A DNA stretch of 21,793 nucleotides from Chara braunii (taxonomy: Eukaryota > Streptophyta > Charophyceae > Charales > Characeae), in assembly GCA_003427395.1 (NCBI GenBank), contig BFEA01000513.1:315146-336938 (forward strand), written 5' to 3'. The notes under the pieces were generated by a model, which was not told where the DNA came from, searched no databases, and worked only from the letters and a program-made list of their open reading frames with translations. Below, in pieces: positions 8,051 to 17,079 of the stretch (positions are counted from its first letter, which is position 1; each line of letters opens with the position of its first letter). The translations under genes and the position numbers were made by a program.

Positions 8051-8620
8051 TCAATCGCCTTCGACTATCCTATCCCCACCTTGAACCGGACAACAATGAG
8101 CAATTTCATTACAAGATTGGGGGAGGGGGGGGGGAATAGTACACCACTTTGTTTCATCCCTAATCACGTTCCCACTGTCCACGTCAGATCCCGACTTCTC
8201 ACTTACCATATTGATGATGAAATTGGTTGCACGGTCCCTGCTGCCCGTCCCGCTGTTGCAGTGGTCATCGTTGATAATTTTGTTGTTGTTGTCATCCCCG
8301 ACCACGTTGTCGTTGTTGAAGTTGTTATTGTCGTCGTTGATGTTGTTATTGTTGTTGTGGTTGTTGTTGTTGTCGCTGCGGCCGTTGTTGTTGTTGTTGT
8401 CGTTGTTATTGTTGTTGTTGTTGTTGTTGGTGCTGACGCCGGATTTATCTTCGTCTTCCTTCGCTCCATCCTCTTGCCAGTCCTCATTGTCCTTGTCATT
8501 ATCGCCCTCGAGCCGCTCCTCCAGCATATCGCGCAGGTTGCGACGCTCATGACGCCGGATAGCAGGAAGGGGAAGATTGGTCCTAAGGTTGCTGGGTAAG
8601 TGTGGTGGGTACACAGGCAA
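8051..8620 (-). pseudogene. asparagine-rich ORF, second family member
   Basis: The minus-strand frame is open for about 190 residues but has no ATG at its 5' end. It reads PAIRRHERRNLRDMLEERLEG, an acidic DNDKDNEDWQEDG stretch, Asn tracts (GTT/ATT runs at about 8280-8430 on the plus strand), then RATNFIINMVSEKSGSDVD and a C-terminal Pro/Cys-containing tail. Order and motifs parallel the ORF at 523-1353: GRNLRNQI against RRNLRDML, and RASKFIISRMGEMSRADV against RATNFIINMVSEKSGSDV. Two dispersed copies in opposite orientation suggest a repetitive element with a coding segment. No known domain is recognised and the function is unknown. The two copies support the reading frame, but expression cannot be judged. 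Confidence 0.4.
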
Positions 8621-8639
8621 AGGAGGGATTAGTGTTCAG

Positions 8640-8908
8640 GGGGTAGGTGTAATTGGAAAGGCGGGGTGGGGTGACAATGGTCCGTGCTGGAGCGAGGTGC
8701 TCTGTAACCAGGGGTGGAGCTTGAGACTATTGGAGCTATGCCAAGGGTGGAAGGCATAACCATCGTGTTCGGCGCAGTTGAAACCGGGGCGTGACCCCGT
8801 AACCTTGGGGGCTTTTCAGCTAAGGAAGTTGTCGAGGGAGGAAGACACTTCCTGACCGTCAGAATCAGCTCGATCGGTACTGGGGCAGTTGGTGTTGCCC
8901 TGTCATCC
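8640..8908. other. no gene seen
   Basis: G-rich sequence with a GGGGCGTGACCCC near-palindrome at about 8787-8799, similar to the GGGGTGACCCC motif at 7508. No coding frame is supported. Confidence 0.4.
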
Positions 8909-8988
8909 TTTTTTTTTTTTTTTTAACAACACAGCTCCATCTATTGGTGGGGAGCATCACCTGCTGGAAACCGGGTCCAGCGTCCCTT
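8909..8988 (-). mobile_element. retroposon-like repeat, copy E (short)
   Basis: On the minus strand it reads GGGACGCTGGACCCGGTTTC, CAGCAGGTGATGCTCC and ACCAATAGATGGAGC, then GTGTTGTT and a 16-base A tail (T run at 8909-8924). The 40-nt hairpin is absent. The short end resembles the TTTGTT before the tail of copy B. Confidence 0.6.
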
Positions 8989-9497
8989 GATTGTACAATT
9001 TTCATTATCATGGATGTCAAGGAATCAAGAGGATAAACAAAAACCTGGAAATCAAGGAAACTGTTCACACTTGTCCAACCAACAGAATCTGGAAAAGTAA
9101 CACTACCTCTTCATCCATTACCAGGACGCCAGATATAACTATTTAAGCTAGCAGTGTTAACTCTATAATCCATACCAGGAGCTTGGAACCAGGGTTGTCG
9201 CTAAGGGAGGGAAAGGAGCCGGGAAGTCAGACAAAGGGCGCATGGGAATTGAAGCGTTAATGAAAGTCCAATCATAAAAAAACAGTTTGTAGTCTCTTTT
9301 CAATCCAGCATCATCTCATTCTCAGCCCCATTCCAAGTGACACAACCAATTCTCCATCTCTGGTTTCCGCCCAGCCATTTACGACTGAAATTACAAAAAT
9401 GTCTTTGGATTTCTGCTTTATCTGAGAAAAATTGAACATTTTTTCTTTATTCGTTCTCATTTGGTAAGATATCTGTTTGAACCTGTTGTTTAATAGT
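8989..9497. other. no gene seen
   Basis: Moderately AT-rich sequence without a supported frame. It lies 3' of the LINE remnant and could include its 3' untranslated region. Confidence 0.4.
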
Positions 9498-10670
9498 TTA
9501 TGTGAAGTCAGGGCCATCTAGCCTAGCCCCTTCCCATTCATACGTACATCTCCTCATCCATATAGCCCACATCACCGCTCTCCTTCCAACACGGAACAAA
9601 ATTTTCACAAATTCCTCATAATTTTCCACCGAATTTGGGTCTGGGGTCCAGTTCTCCAGAAGGATAACTTTCCAACCCCAAGGCCAAGGAACCTATTGGA
9701 CTAAATGTGACCAGATTCGATCCCACCACCTCCAAAGTCATACTGAGCCCGGACATTGCATAAAAATGTGCTTTATGGTTTCAACATATATTCTACTTGG
9801 GAAAGTTGTTTTGCATAACTTACACCATCTTTTTGCTAGTCCTTTCTGTTCTAACGAGGATCTGTCAAGCAGCCAATCATTAACAGGTAGGCACTTATGT
9901 TCAATTTGCCATTGGAGAGAAGCTATTTTGGTTGGTTTATCCTTGACTGTTTTAAACCACCTGACCGACCTTAATTCCTCCTTACTGATATTAAGCTGTT
10001 CTATCCATTTGGTGGAGACCTTGGCTTTAAGATTAATTCTAGGGCGAAGCATTTGGTATGCTGATTTGACATTGAGTGAGTGAATAACCCTTTTGAATGA
10101 TTTGTTATGCCTTCCTGTTCTTATAACCGAATTCCAAACCCAGTTAGCCGGGTCAAGAGGGAGTTCCAAAATAGGGCAGTCTGGTTTGAAGGCTACCCAA
10201 GAGTCCTTATTTCTGATTACCCTTATTATGAAAATCTGATGTGCCTGAACCCAACAGGTTTCCTCTTGCCCCTTAGGAATTACTACATTTGTGGATGACA
10301 AAAGGAAATTCTGCAAAAAAAAACTCACATTTTGGTCTTGGTCCAGAATTAAGCCAATAGACTCGGACTGAGCCTTGAAGGCTACCCAGTCATTTATCAT
10401 TAATTTAGGGTCTTTCCTAAGAATACGAAACCATTCAAGAGGGATGAGTTCAATAACCTTATCAAGTGCTTCCAAAGAATGATGACAGTACCTTAGCCTC
10501 ATCCTCAGTTTGGATGGGTCCATCCAGTCATTTGTATCTATGTCCCATATATCCTTTACCCTCATAATACCATTTCTAATCCAACCCTTCCAAGGTGAAT
10601 GCATACAATGAGGAACAAATCCTTGGGAATCACGAATCCACCTGTTATCAAAAAGAGGTTGTTGATACCT
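9498..10670 (-). pseudogene. LINE retrotransposon ORF2 C-terminal remnant (zf-RVT region)
   Basis: This is a non-LTR retrotransposon polyprotein fragment, the part that follows the reverse transcriptase domain. The minus frame is open from about 10754, but protein-like sequence begins near 10670. It opens with PLFDNRWIRDSQGF and PWKGWIRNGIMRVKDIWD, the usual post-RT linker pattern. It then runs to VRWFKTVKDKPTKIASLQWQ and a zinc-knuckle-like signature C-x2-C (CKLC), ETIKHIF and H-x4-C (HIFMQC), as in zf-RVT domains of plant LINEs. An in-frame TGA lies at 9738-9740 and a TAG at 9693-9695. Reading past both, the frame continues with LWRWWDRIWSHL and VMWAIWMRRCTYEWEG, again typical of these proteins, to a stop at 9498-9500. 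The RT and endonuclease domains are missing; they would lie toward the CGTACG block and N gap. It is a dead copy. Confidence 0.8.
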
Positions 10671-10788
10671 GTGTATACGGCCGTACGTATACTGGCCGTA
10701 CGTACGGGCCCCCAACCACCCGTACGGCCCGTACGTACGGACTTTGGACCCCACGTACGTGGCCTTCCGGGGGGATGTTGAGAAGGTG
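10671..10788. repeat. CGTACG-rich palindromic block at gap edge
   Basis: It is dense in GTAC and CGTACG motifs. CCGTACGTACGGGCC (10696-10710) and GGCCCGTACGTACGG (10726-10740) form a perfect 15-bp inverted repeat with a 15-nt spacer. The unresolved gap starts at 10789, so this structure probably hindered assembly. Confidence 0.75.
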
Positions 10789-11235
10789 NNNNNNNNNNNN
10801 NNNNNNNNNNNNNNNNNNNNNNNNNNNNNNNNNNNNNNNNNNNNNNNNNNNNNNNNNNNNNNNNNNNNNNNNNNNNNNNNNNNNNNNNNNNNNNNNNNNN
10901 NNNNNNNNNNNNNNNNNNNNNNNNNNNNNNNNNNNNNNNNNNNNNNNNNNNNNNNNNNNNNNNNNNNNNNNNNNNNNNNNNNNNNNNNNNNNNNNNNNNN
11001 NNNNNNNNNNNNNNNNNNNNNNNNNNNNNNNNNNNNNNNNNNNNNNNNNNNNNNNNNNNNNNNNNNNNNNNNNNNNNNNNNNNNNNNNNNNNNNNNNNNN
11101 NNNNNNNNNNNNNNNNNNNNNNNNNNNNNNNNNNNNNNNNNNNNNNNNNNNNNNNNNNNNNNNNNNNNNNNNNNNNNNNNNNNNNNNNNNNNNNNNNNNN
11201 NNNNNNNNNNNNNNNNNNNNNNNNNNNNNNNNNNN
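10789..11235. other. assembly gap (447 N)
   Basis: Unknown bases. The flanks are different repeats (CGTACG block on the left, ATTG microsatellite on the right), so the missing sequence is probably repetitive. Confidence 1.
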
Positions 11236-11291
<56 letters not shown>

Positions 11292-11300
11292 GTTGGCTCA
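11236..11300 (+). repeat. (ATTG)n microsatellite
   Basis: About 12 ATTG units followed by two GGTT units. This is the reverse complement of the (CAAT)n found at 5925-6003 and 7525-7560. Confidence 0.9.
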
Positions 11301-11529
11301 ATTCAACCTGTGGAAAAGAATCTCAAGGAAAGAAATCAGACAAATGGATAGTCTCTCTCTGAGGCAAGATCTCACTTATCCTTTCTTGGTAGAATCAGAG
11401 ATAGTTAGTTAGTACTGAGCAATACAGATTGTGGAGAAAGTTGGCGGTGATATGGCAGACCATTCAGGATATATCCACTTATTTACTGAAACTTGTTTGA
11501 CAAAAGCAACTTAATGCTTGGCCCTTGTG
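11301..11529. other. no gene seen
   Basis: Unique-looking sequence between the microsatellite and the satellite array. Confidence 0.4.
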
Positions 11530-12400
11530 AGCCAAAGCACACTTAGCGGTAGGCTTATCCTATGGCTAGTCACTGATAAGTCAGGATTCCCCTGTTACTC
11601 TTATCACCGACTAGCCCTCAATAAGGCGGGTGCCCAAGGATCCTTCCTACTCTTATCACTGACTAAGCCCTAGGATGTTTATTGATAAGGCAGGTGTCTT
11701 TGAAACCTCGCTACTCTTATATCAGACTAGTCACTGATAAGACAAGATTCTCCTGCTACTCTTATCATTGGCTAGCCCTCAATAAGACGGGTATCCAAGG
11801 ATCCTTACTACTCTTACCACTGAATGAATGTTAGGTTTGATCAATTATAAGGCAGGTGTCCTTGAAACCTCACAACTGTTATGTTAGACTAGTCGTTGAT
11901 AAGACAGGATTCCCCTGCTACTCTTATCAGTGGCTAGCCCTCAATAAGGCGGCTCAAGGATCCTTGCTTACTTTTACCATTGAAAATAATATTAGGTTTA
12001 ATCACTGATAAGGCAGGTGTCCTTGAAACCTCCCAACTCTTATATCAGACTAGTCACTGATAAGGCAGGATTCCCTGTTACTCTTATCAGTGGGTAGCCC
12101 TCAATAAGGCAGGTGTCCAAGGGTCCATGCCTACTCTTACCACTGAAAAGAATGTTAAGTTGGTTAATGATAAGGCAGGAGTCCTTGAAACCTGACAACT
12201 CTTATATCAAACTAGTCACAAATAAGACAAGATTCCCCTGTTACTCTTATCAATGGCTAACCCTCAATAAGGCGGGTGTCCAAGCATCGTTGCACTTACC
12301 ACTGGCCAAGCGTAAGGCTCATTTGGAGTTAAGGCAGGTTTTCCCTGCTATTCTTACCTCCACACAAGTCTTACCAATGGCTCAAGTCGTCGCTTTTGAT
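11530..12400 (+). repeat. tandem satellite, period about 161 bp with sub-units
   Basis: The anchor CTAGTCACTGATAAG, or a variant, places units at 11571, 11732, 11894, 12055 and 12217, so the spacing is 161-162 bp. Each unit has three related sub-units: a GATAAGxCAGGATTCCCCTG part, a CCCTCAATAAGGCGGGTGTCCAAGGATCC part and a GATAAGGCAGGTGTCCTTGAAACC part. Each sub-unit is followed by an ACTCTTA(T/C) phrase. CTTATCA and TGATAAG occur as inverted pairs, so each unit can form stems (for example 11566-11580 with 11600-11614, 13 of 15 pairs). The last units are shorter and decayed. Confidence 0.85.
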
Positions 12401-13024
12401 GGCATTCGAGCCCTGAATCGTTGTTAGTTTGAGAACTTATGTTGGATCAGATGTATGACAAGAAATAATTGACATGGATCGTCATTGTTGCATTCAATCA
12501 CAACAGGCTGAACCAAATGAAACCTATTATCATTAGGCGGCGTATAGAGAGAATGATATGAGTAATCGTTTCCCTTTGCATCCACATCCTCAAAGAACGC
12601 CCACATAGCAAGATCGTTGTACCCTAGTTACTAACATAGTCATAGGGAGCAACGTAAAGGTTACAGATTTAGGGTTTAGGGTTTATGTTGAAGTACACAT
12701 ACCTCACTGTGCCCTCCCTCCAGAGTTCCGCCTGAACTCCGGCAGAGCTCCCGCAATCGCCCTGTCATTGGTCATATACAACTCATGCAATCGATTGTTG
12801 GCTCTTAGGGTTAGCTGAGGTCAGGGTTAACTTAACGGGGATCAAGCCTCAATCAATAAGTCGAGGGGCATGTATCTGAGAGGACCATACAAAGTTAAGC
12901 ATGGAGAAGGGTGAAGGAGATGGGCACTTATCGCAAAAGGGTAACGTCACTCTCCTCTCCAATGGCCCATGCTTTCTCTTCATCTCTGGCCTTGTATGAT
13001 ACGTAATCAGAATTACGACACAAG
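12401..13024. other. no gene seen
   Basis: Mixed sequence with a short telomere-like ATTTAGGGTTTAGGGTTTA at about 12667-12685 and a GAGTTCCGCC / GAACTCCGGC repeat near 12722-12742. No coding frame is supported. Confidence 0.4.
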
Positions 13025-13044
13025 ATAATAATAATAATAATAAC

Positions 13045-13104
<60 letters not shown>

Positions 13105-13105
13105 C

Positions 13106-13158
<53 letters not shown>

Positions 13159-13190
13159 TTCGAGAATAATAATAGTAATAACAATAATGA
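13025..13190 (+). repeat. (TAA)n microsatellite 1
   Basis: TAA/AAT units with AAC and CGT interruptions run to about 13158, then a degenerate end to 13190. The long open frames over this stretch (poly-Leu, poly-Ile, poly-Tyr) are translations of the repeat. Confidence 0.95.
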
Positions 13191-13354
13191 CGTAGGACAA
13201 TGGTGAAAAGCGGAAGGACAGATTGCAGACGGTGAGATCCCCTTGAAAGCCAGGAAGTCCTACTCCGATCAGAGAGTAGCAATGCACTGATGTAACATTA
13301 ATCGGAATCCGAATACTTCATAGAGCTGTCAATGGGGTCTTTTCCTTGTTGCAG

Positions 13355-13462
13355 CCGACACGTATATCAGGCGTTTCTTCTACTCGACGATCATGCAACA
13401 GGCTCTCTTTGGCCGTGAAGGCCAAGGATGCCACTACCAATGCGACTACGACTGTATACCCT
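13355..13462 (+). other. exon-like block between splice-site look-alikes
   Basis: A strong acceptor-like CTTTTCCTTGTTGCAG ends at 13354. A donor-like GTATGT follows at 13463, before a long C/T-rich stretch. All three frames are open over part of the block. One reads YSTIMQQALFGREGQGCHYQCDYDC, another LAVKAKDATTNATTTVYP. No family is recognised. The ACTCGACGATCATG phrase recurs near 17120 as TCTCGACGACCAATG, which suggests local duplication. Confidence 0.25.
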
Positions 13463-13551
13463 GTATGTTCTCTTCCCCTCTCTCTCATTCTCTCACATTT
13501 TTGTCCCTCTCTCCCTCTTTTGCGTATGCGTCTCTCTTATGTGTCGCCGTG

Positions 13552-13725
13552 TGACTTCACAGTTTGTACCTTACCGTGTATGCCACAGTCTGGGTCACAC
13601 CGTGTATGTCACTATCTGTATTCTGCTGTGTATGCCACCGCTGCTGTCACACTGTGTATGTAATGGTCTGTATTCTGCTGTGTATGCCACAGCGGCTGTC
13701 ACAGTCATCGTGACTCTGTGTCCCC
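13552..13725 (+). repeat. GTCAC / TGTGTATG minisatellite 1
   Basis: Degenerate repeats of TGTGTATGCCACnG and GTCACACTGTGT; the exact phrase TCTGTATTCTGCTGTGTATG occurs twice (about 13615 and 13671). Similar tracts lie at 14131-14310 and 14685-14885, each next to a TATA module. Confidence 0.6.
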
Positions 13726-13904
13726 TGAGTCAGTTGTTGTCTGTTGCAGGCCAATGCACTCATTGATTCTTGGACCGTAGGTCTGTCAAGTAGAGGTTAC
13801 AGTCATGTAGAGGTCGTAACTCGCTAGTCTAGAGGTTCGTAGGCTAGTTGGCAGTACAACCTCTTTTTAGCCAGCGGTACCAGTCTCAGACTCACCGAGT
13901 CGAA

Positions 13905-14030
13905 TACCGTGCGGGACTACGTGCACCAAGGCCTGGTGAAAAGAGGCAGGCCAATGATTTAGAGGAGTATAAATCAAGAGGCAGCGCCCAGCCTTTCATT
14001 CATTCCTGCGCGAGCCATGCAGAAGCGTTG
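13905..14030 (+). promoter_or_regulatory. TATA/CCAAT promoter-like module 1
   Basis: It reads TACCGTGCGGGACTACGTGCACC, then CCAAT (13951-13955), then TATAAAT (13968-13974), GGCAGCGCCCAG and a TTCATTC initiator-like region about 25-30 bases after the TATA box. Two related modules follow at 14522 and 15020. Promoter function is inferred only from motif order. Confidence 0.35.
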
Positions 14031-14130
14031 TCACAGTGGTTTGGGCAAGGAGGTCGACAGCGAGCCCGGAGGACGCAGTGGGCGCGGATGAAGAGCTTAG
14101 CCATTGGCTAGCTGTAGGTGCAGCGCAAGT

Positions 14131-14310
14131 GTATGTGCCACAGCGTATGTGTCGCTGTGTAACTGTCAGTTTGTGACAGTGTGACCGACACCACGTGACT
14201 ATATGTCTGTCACAGTCTATGTGTCACAGCGTGACTGCCTGTTCCACTGTATCTGTGTGTGTCGCAATGTCTATGTCTATTTCACTGTGGGTCGCTGTGT
14301 GCATTGCCTG
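14131..14310 (+). repeat. GTCAC / TGTGTATG minisatellite 2
   Basis: Degenerate TGTGTCACxGTG and GTGACTxTxTGTCTGTCACAG units between promoter-like modules 1 and 2. Confidence 0.55.
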
Positions 14311-14348
14311 TCACCGAGCACTGGGTACCCGTGCCTTAGGAGTTGCTG

Positions 14349-14368
14349 CTGTAGCATAGTTGCTACAG
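14349..14368. repeat. 8-bp perfect hairpin
   Basis: CTGTAGCA (14349-14356) and TGCTACAG (14361-14368) pair perfectly around TAGT. Confidence 0.6.
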
Positions 14369-14521
14369 TGCCGAAAGATCCAACCAGCACTTTCTTGAAG
14401 ATTCTGGCAATGACCGTTCGTGAGTCCGATCACGCAGTCTGTAGGCAACTGGGCAAGCGGCAGTCTCACCCAGCCCAATCTGCGGTGCCCAGTCTTGATC
14501 GCACTTCGATAAGTCAGCAAT

Positions 14522-14640
14522 TACCATGTGGGACTGCGTGCACCCCGACCCCAGGGTCTAAAGGCAGTCCTTTGACAATCCAAAGTATAAATAAAGAAAC
14601 AGCGTCAAGTCATTCATTCACTCTGCGAGCCGTGCTGAGC
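14522..14640 (+). promoter_or_regulatory. TATA promoter-like module 2
   Basis: It reads TACCATGTGGGACTGCGTGCACC, then GACAATCC, then TATAAATA (14586-14593), CAGCGTCAAG and TCATTCATTCACTCTGCGAGCC. The order and spacing are the same as in module 1. Confidence 0.35.
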
Positions 14641-14684
14641 GCTTCTCACCTTGTGCACGAAGGTCTGCAAGTGCCTGAAGATCT

Positions 14685-14885
14685 TGTGTCACCGTGTATG
14701 TGACACCGTGTCTGTCACCGCAATTGTGTGAGTTTTACTGTATCTGCACGAGTTCATGTGTCACAGTGCGTGACATTGTGCTCGTCACGGCATTCGTGTG
14801 CACGTCACACTTTGTCATTGTGCATTGTCACCGGGTGACTGTGTGTGCGTCACTGTGACTGCGTTCATGTCATAGTGTCTGTGTG
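14685..14885 (+). repeat. GTCAC minisatellite 3
   Basis: Repeated GTGTCACCGTGTATGTGACAC and GTCACxGCATTCGTGTG-like phrases, followed by a (CTGT)n / CTGCCTGTCTGT tract to about 14970. Confidence 0.55.
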
Positions 14886-15019
14886 TCTTTGCTCTCCGAC
14901 CGTCTGTCTGCCTGTCTGTCTGCGCTGTCTGTCTGCCTGTCTAGTTTTGCCTGTTCTGTCTGTCTAGTTTTGCCTATTCCTGCCTGCCTGTCCGGTCTGT
15001 CCCAGCCCAGTCCAGCAAG

Positions 15020-15140
15020 TACCGCGAGGGGTTGCGAGCACTACGGCCGATGGGACAGGGCAGACCAAACGAGCTTTTAGAAGTATGAATCAAGGGCAGC
15101 GCCCAGGCATTCCTTCAGTCATGCGGAAGCCATGCGGAAG
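15020..15140 (+). promoter_or_regulatory. promoter-like module 3, decayed TATA
   Basis: It reads TACCGCGAGGGGTTGCGAGCAC, then a TATGAAT at 15084-15090 in place of TATAAAT, then GGCAGCGCCCAGG and ATTCCTTCAGTCATGCGGAAGCC. The conserved flanks identify it as a copy of modules 1 and 2; the TATA element has one changed base. Confidence 0.3.
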
Positions 15141-15416
15141 TACTGTCTCAGCGTCTTATGCCACGGTGCTCTGCGGATGCCCAGAGTGTTCAGTGGCATG
15201 TGTGTTGTGTGAGCGCACAGCATCATGCGTGAGACGTCCAGGATGGTCCAGTGCGTGTGAACAGTGTGTTGTTGGGTGCTGAGTCGCCATAACCAGTTGA
15301 AAGTGAACCCGTATCCGGGTTTCCATATCCTTGAGTTTTGAGCAGGCGCAGGTCGCCAGTTCGCTGTGCTACTGTTTGCATGCGTGAAAAGTGTGAATGA
15401 AAGCGACTCTGATTGC

Positions 15417-15450
<34 letters not shown>

Positions 15451-15994
15451 TTGGGAAATAAGCAACAGCGAGATGACACTTCCAGATTACACCATCACAT
15501 TGGAAGCCAAATAGTCACGTTGTGTCCGGAGAGTGGCATTGCACCGATAATACACCAATGGAGGTTCGTAGTATTGTAACCAATGTCCATGGAGGGCCTA
15601 CTCTCTCCTCTCGCTACAAGAGTCCAGTTCCTTCACACTCACATTTGGCGCTCAGCACCCAGCCTACTCCTACACAGCTACTACAGATTACAAAAAAAGA
15701 CAATGCAACCGTTGGTATCAGTGGCAGCCCCGAGTACTTGAAAATGTCGCCCATGCAGACCATTGCCAATACAGGTATGTGCCCTCACATCATCGTCATT
15801 ACTATCCCTTCCCTTCCATCATACAGCGGCGCCATTCGAATATGGTTGTCTGCTCAGTTAGTGTGCGTCCACCTACTATATCTGTTTATCCATGTTCCTC
15901 TGTCTGTTCGGGCGCGTCTGTTCTTGTAGGTTCGTTTCCGTATGTCTGTCTAATCCTTCTGGGATGGTGTGCATTTGCCTGTCCTTTCTCCCTC
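15110..15994 (+). other. genuine copy of the 885-bp block (source of 6160-7044)
   Basis: This copy runs smoothly into its neighbours on both sides: module 3 upstream and a CT-rich tract downstream. It contains (TAA)n at 15417-15449. It also contains a TGGCGC(T)CAG phrase near 15647 that recurs at 16620 and 17085, and an exon-like end ATTGCCAATACAG before GTATGT at 15775. No open frame in it is recognisable as a protein. Confidence 0.7.
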
Positions 15995-15999
15995 TCTCT

Positions 16000-16360
16000 C
16001 TCGTTGTCTGTAGGCACCGAGTAGTCAGGTAGAGAGAGGGTAGGGAAGAGACGGTGGTCTTTCAGAAAAGGAAGAACTCTCTCTCTCCCCTTTCTCTCCT
16101 TCTCTCATCCAGTGCGTGTATGTGGCTCGTGGGGTATCCAAGTGATCCAGGGTTGAAGTGTGAATCGCCCAGGGGCGTCGAACACAGTCACATGAGTTAC
16201 GATGCACGGGCGCTGATGCACCATAGCCTGTTGAATCGTGCTTGCTTCTGAACTGTGCCCTGGTTTCCATATCTTCGAGCTTTGAGTTGGGAGCTAGCCA
16301 GCGTGGATCACTATCTGTTTCACATGTATGTGAGATGCAAAAAGTGAAGTTGTTTGTACA
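16000..16360 (+). repeat. diverged module paralogous to 15119-15416
   Basis: TTTCCATATCTTCGAGCTTTGAG (about 16264) matches TTTCCATATCCTTGAGTTTTGAG (about 15321). In both cases a GCATGT/CATGTATGTG phrase follows before a TAA microsatellite. The sequence is too diverged to fix exact borders. Confidence 0.5.
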
Positions 16361-16378
16361 TTAATAATAATAGTAATA

Positions 16379-16410
<32 letters not shown>
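16361..16410 (+). repeat. (TAA)n microsatellite 3
   Basis: TAA/TAG units next to a GAGCAATAGTGA phrase that resembles the AAGCAACAGCGAGATGA phrase after the microsatellite at 15417. Confidence 0.9.
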
Positions 16411-16413
<3 letters not shown>

Positions 16414-16599
16414 AATATAAGAACAATGAGCAATAGTGAATTTCAAGACCAAGCAATATCATACTCCCAAGGTCAGATAGTCGTGACCTCGAACCAACAG
16501 CGGAATTGCATCACGAGTTTCACGAAATAAGAGTACAGCAAAAACTCATAATTGATAATGCTAGAATAGTCTCATCATCATCATCAACGAAGGGCCAAC

Positions 16600-16740
16600 G
16601 ATGATATCCTGCCCGGCGCTTGGCGCCCAGGCTACAGATGAAAGATCCTATCCAGCCTATCTACGATGCCGAACGATGACGTCAACAACTCCCCGAAGTA
16701 CGAGCAGATCTCGACCATTGCCGTTCGCCTCGAGCACCAG
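16600..16740 (+). other. exon-like block with GTATGT donor look-alike
   Basis: The block contains GCGCTTGGCGCCCAG and CCGAAGTACGAGCAG, and ends ACCATTGCCGTTCGCCTCGAGCACCAG directly before GTATGT at 16741. The counterpart at 15650-15774 has CCGAGTACTTGAAAATG and ACCATTGCCAATACAG before GTATGT. The paired ends suggest a duplicated exon-like unit, but no protein family is recognised. Confidence 0.3.
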
Positions 16741-16824
16741 GTATGTCTCTTGTATCACTCACAACCTCGATCCCCCATCTCACAAATGCCGCTAGTACCC
16801 AGAACCACCGTGCACTTAATAACA

Positions 16825-16838
16825 GTAATAATAATAAT

Positions 16839-16888
<50 letters not shown>

Positions 16889-16889
16889 T
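16825..16889 (+). repeat. (TAA)n microsatellite 4
   Basis: Nearly pure TAA units with one TTAATAA break. Confidence 0.95.
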
Positions 16890-17079
16890 GTAAAAAATCT
16901 AAGTGTGAACGATATACAGGAAACCAAGTTGCGAAATCACACAGATGTCCAAGTAGTCGTGTCCAAGCAGAGAGTACAAATGCACCGAGGAACCATCCAT
17001 ATAGAGCAATACGATGAAGTAATGAGCCAATGTTCAAGCCCGTAGGCCATACCAACGCAATGTCCAAAGCCGCTCCTCT

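Noticed and set aside
10595-11301. Long open frames across the N gap
   Set aside because: They consist mainly of undetermined residues and give no coding evidence.
11530-12400. CRISPR-like array
   Set aside because: Repeats are contiguous and diverged with no unique spacers; it is a eukaryotic tandem satellite.
12849-13287. Poly-Leu/Ile/Tyr frames over the TAA array
   Set aside because: Pure microsatellite translation without protein-like flanks.
15713-15725. TGGTATCAG as a tRNA-Met primer-binding site for a retrozyme
   Set aside because: Only about nine bases match. It is on the opposite strand to the hammerhead and nearly 2 kb away, with no LTR pair.
6160-15994. 885-bp identical repeats as a recent segmental duplication
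   Set aside because: The left copy ends exactly at a mate-pair junction adapter and begins at an ambiguous base after poly-A, so an assembly artefact explains it better.
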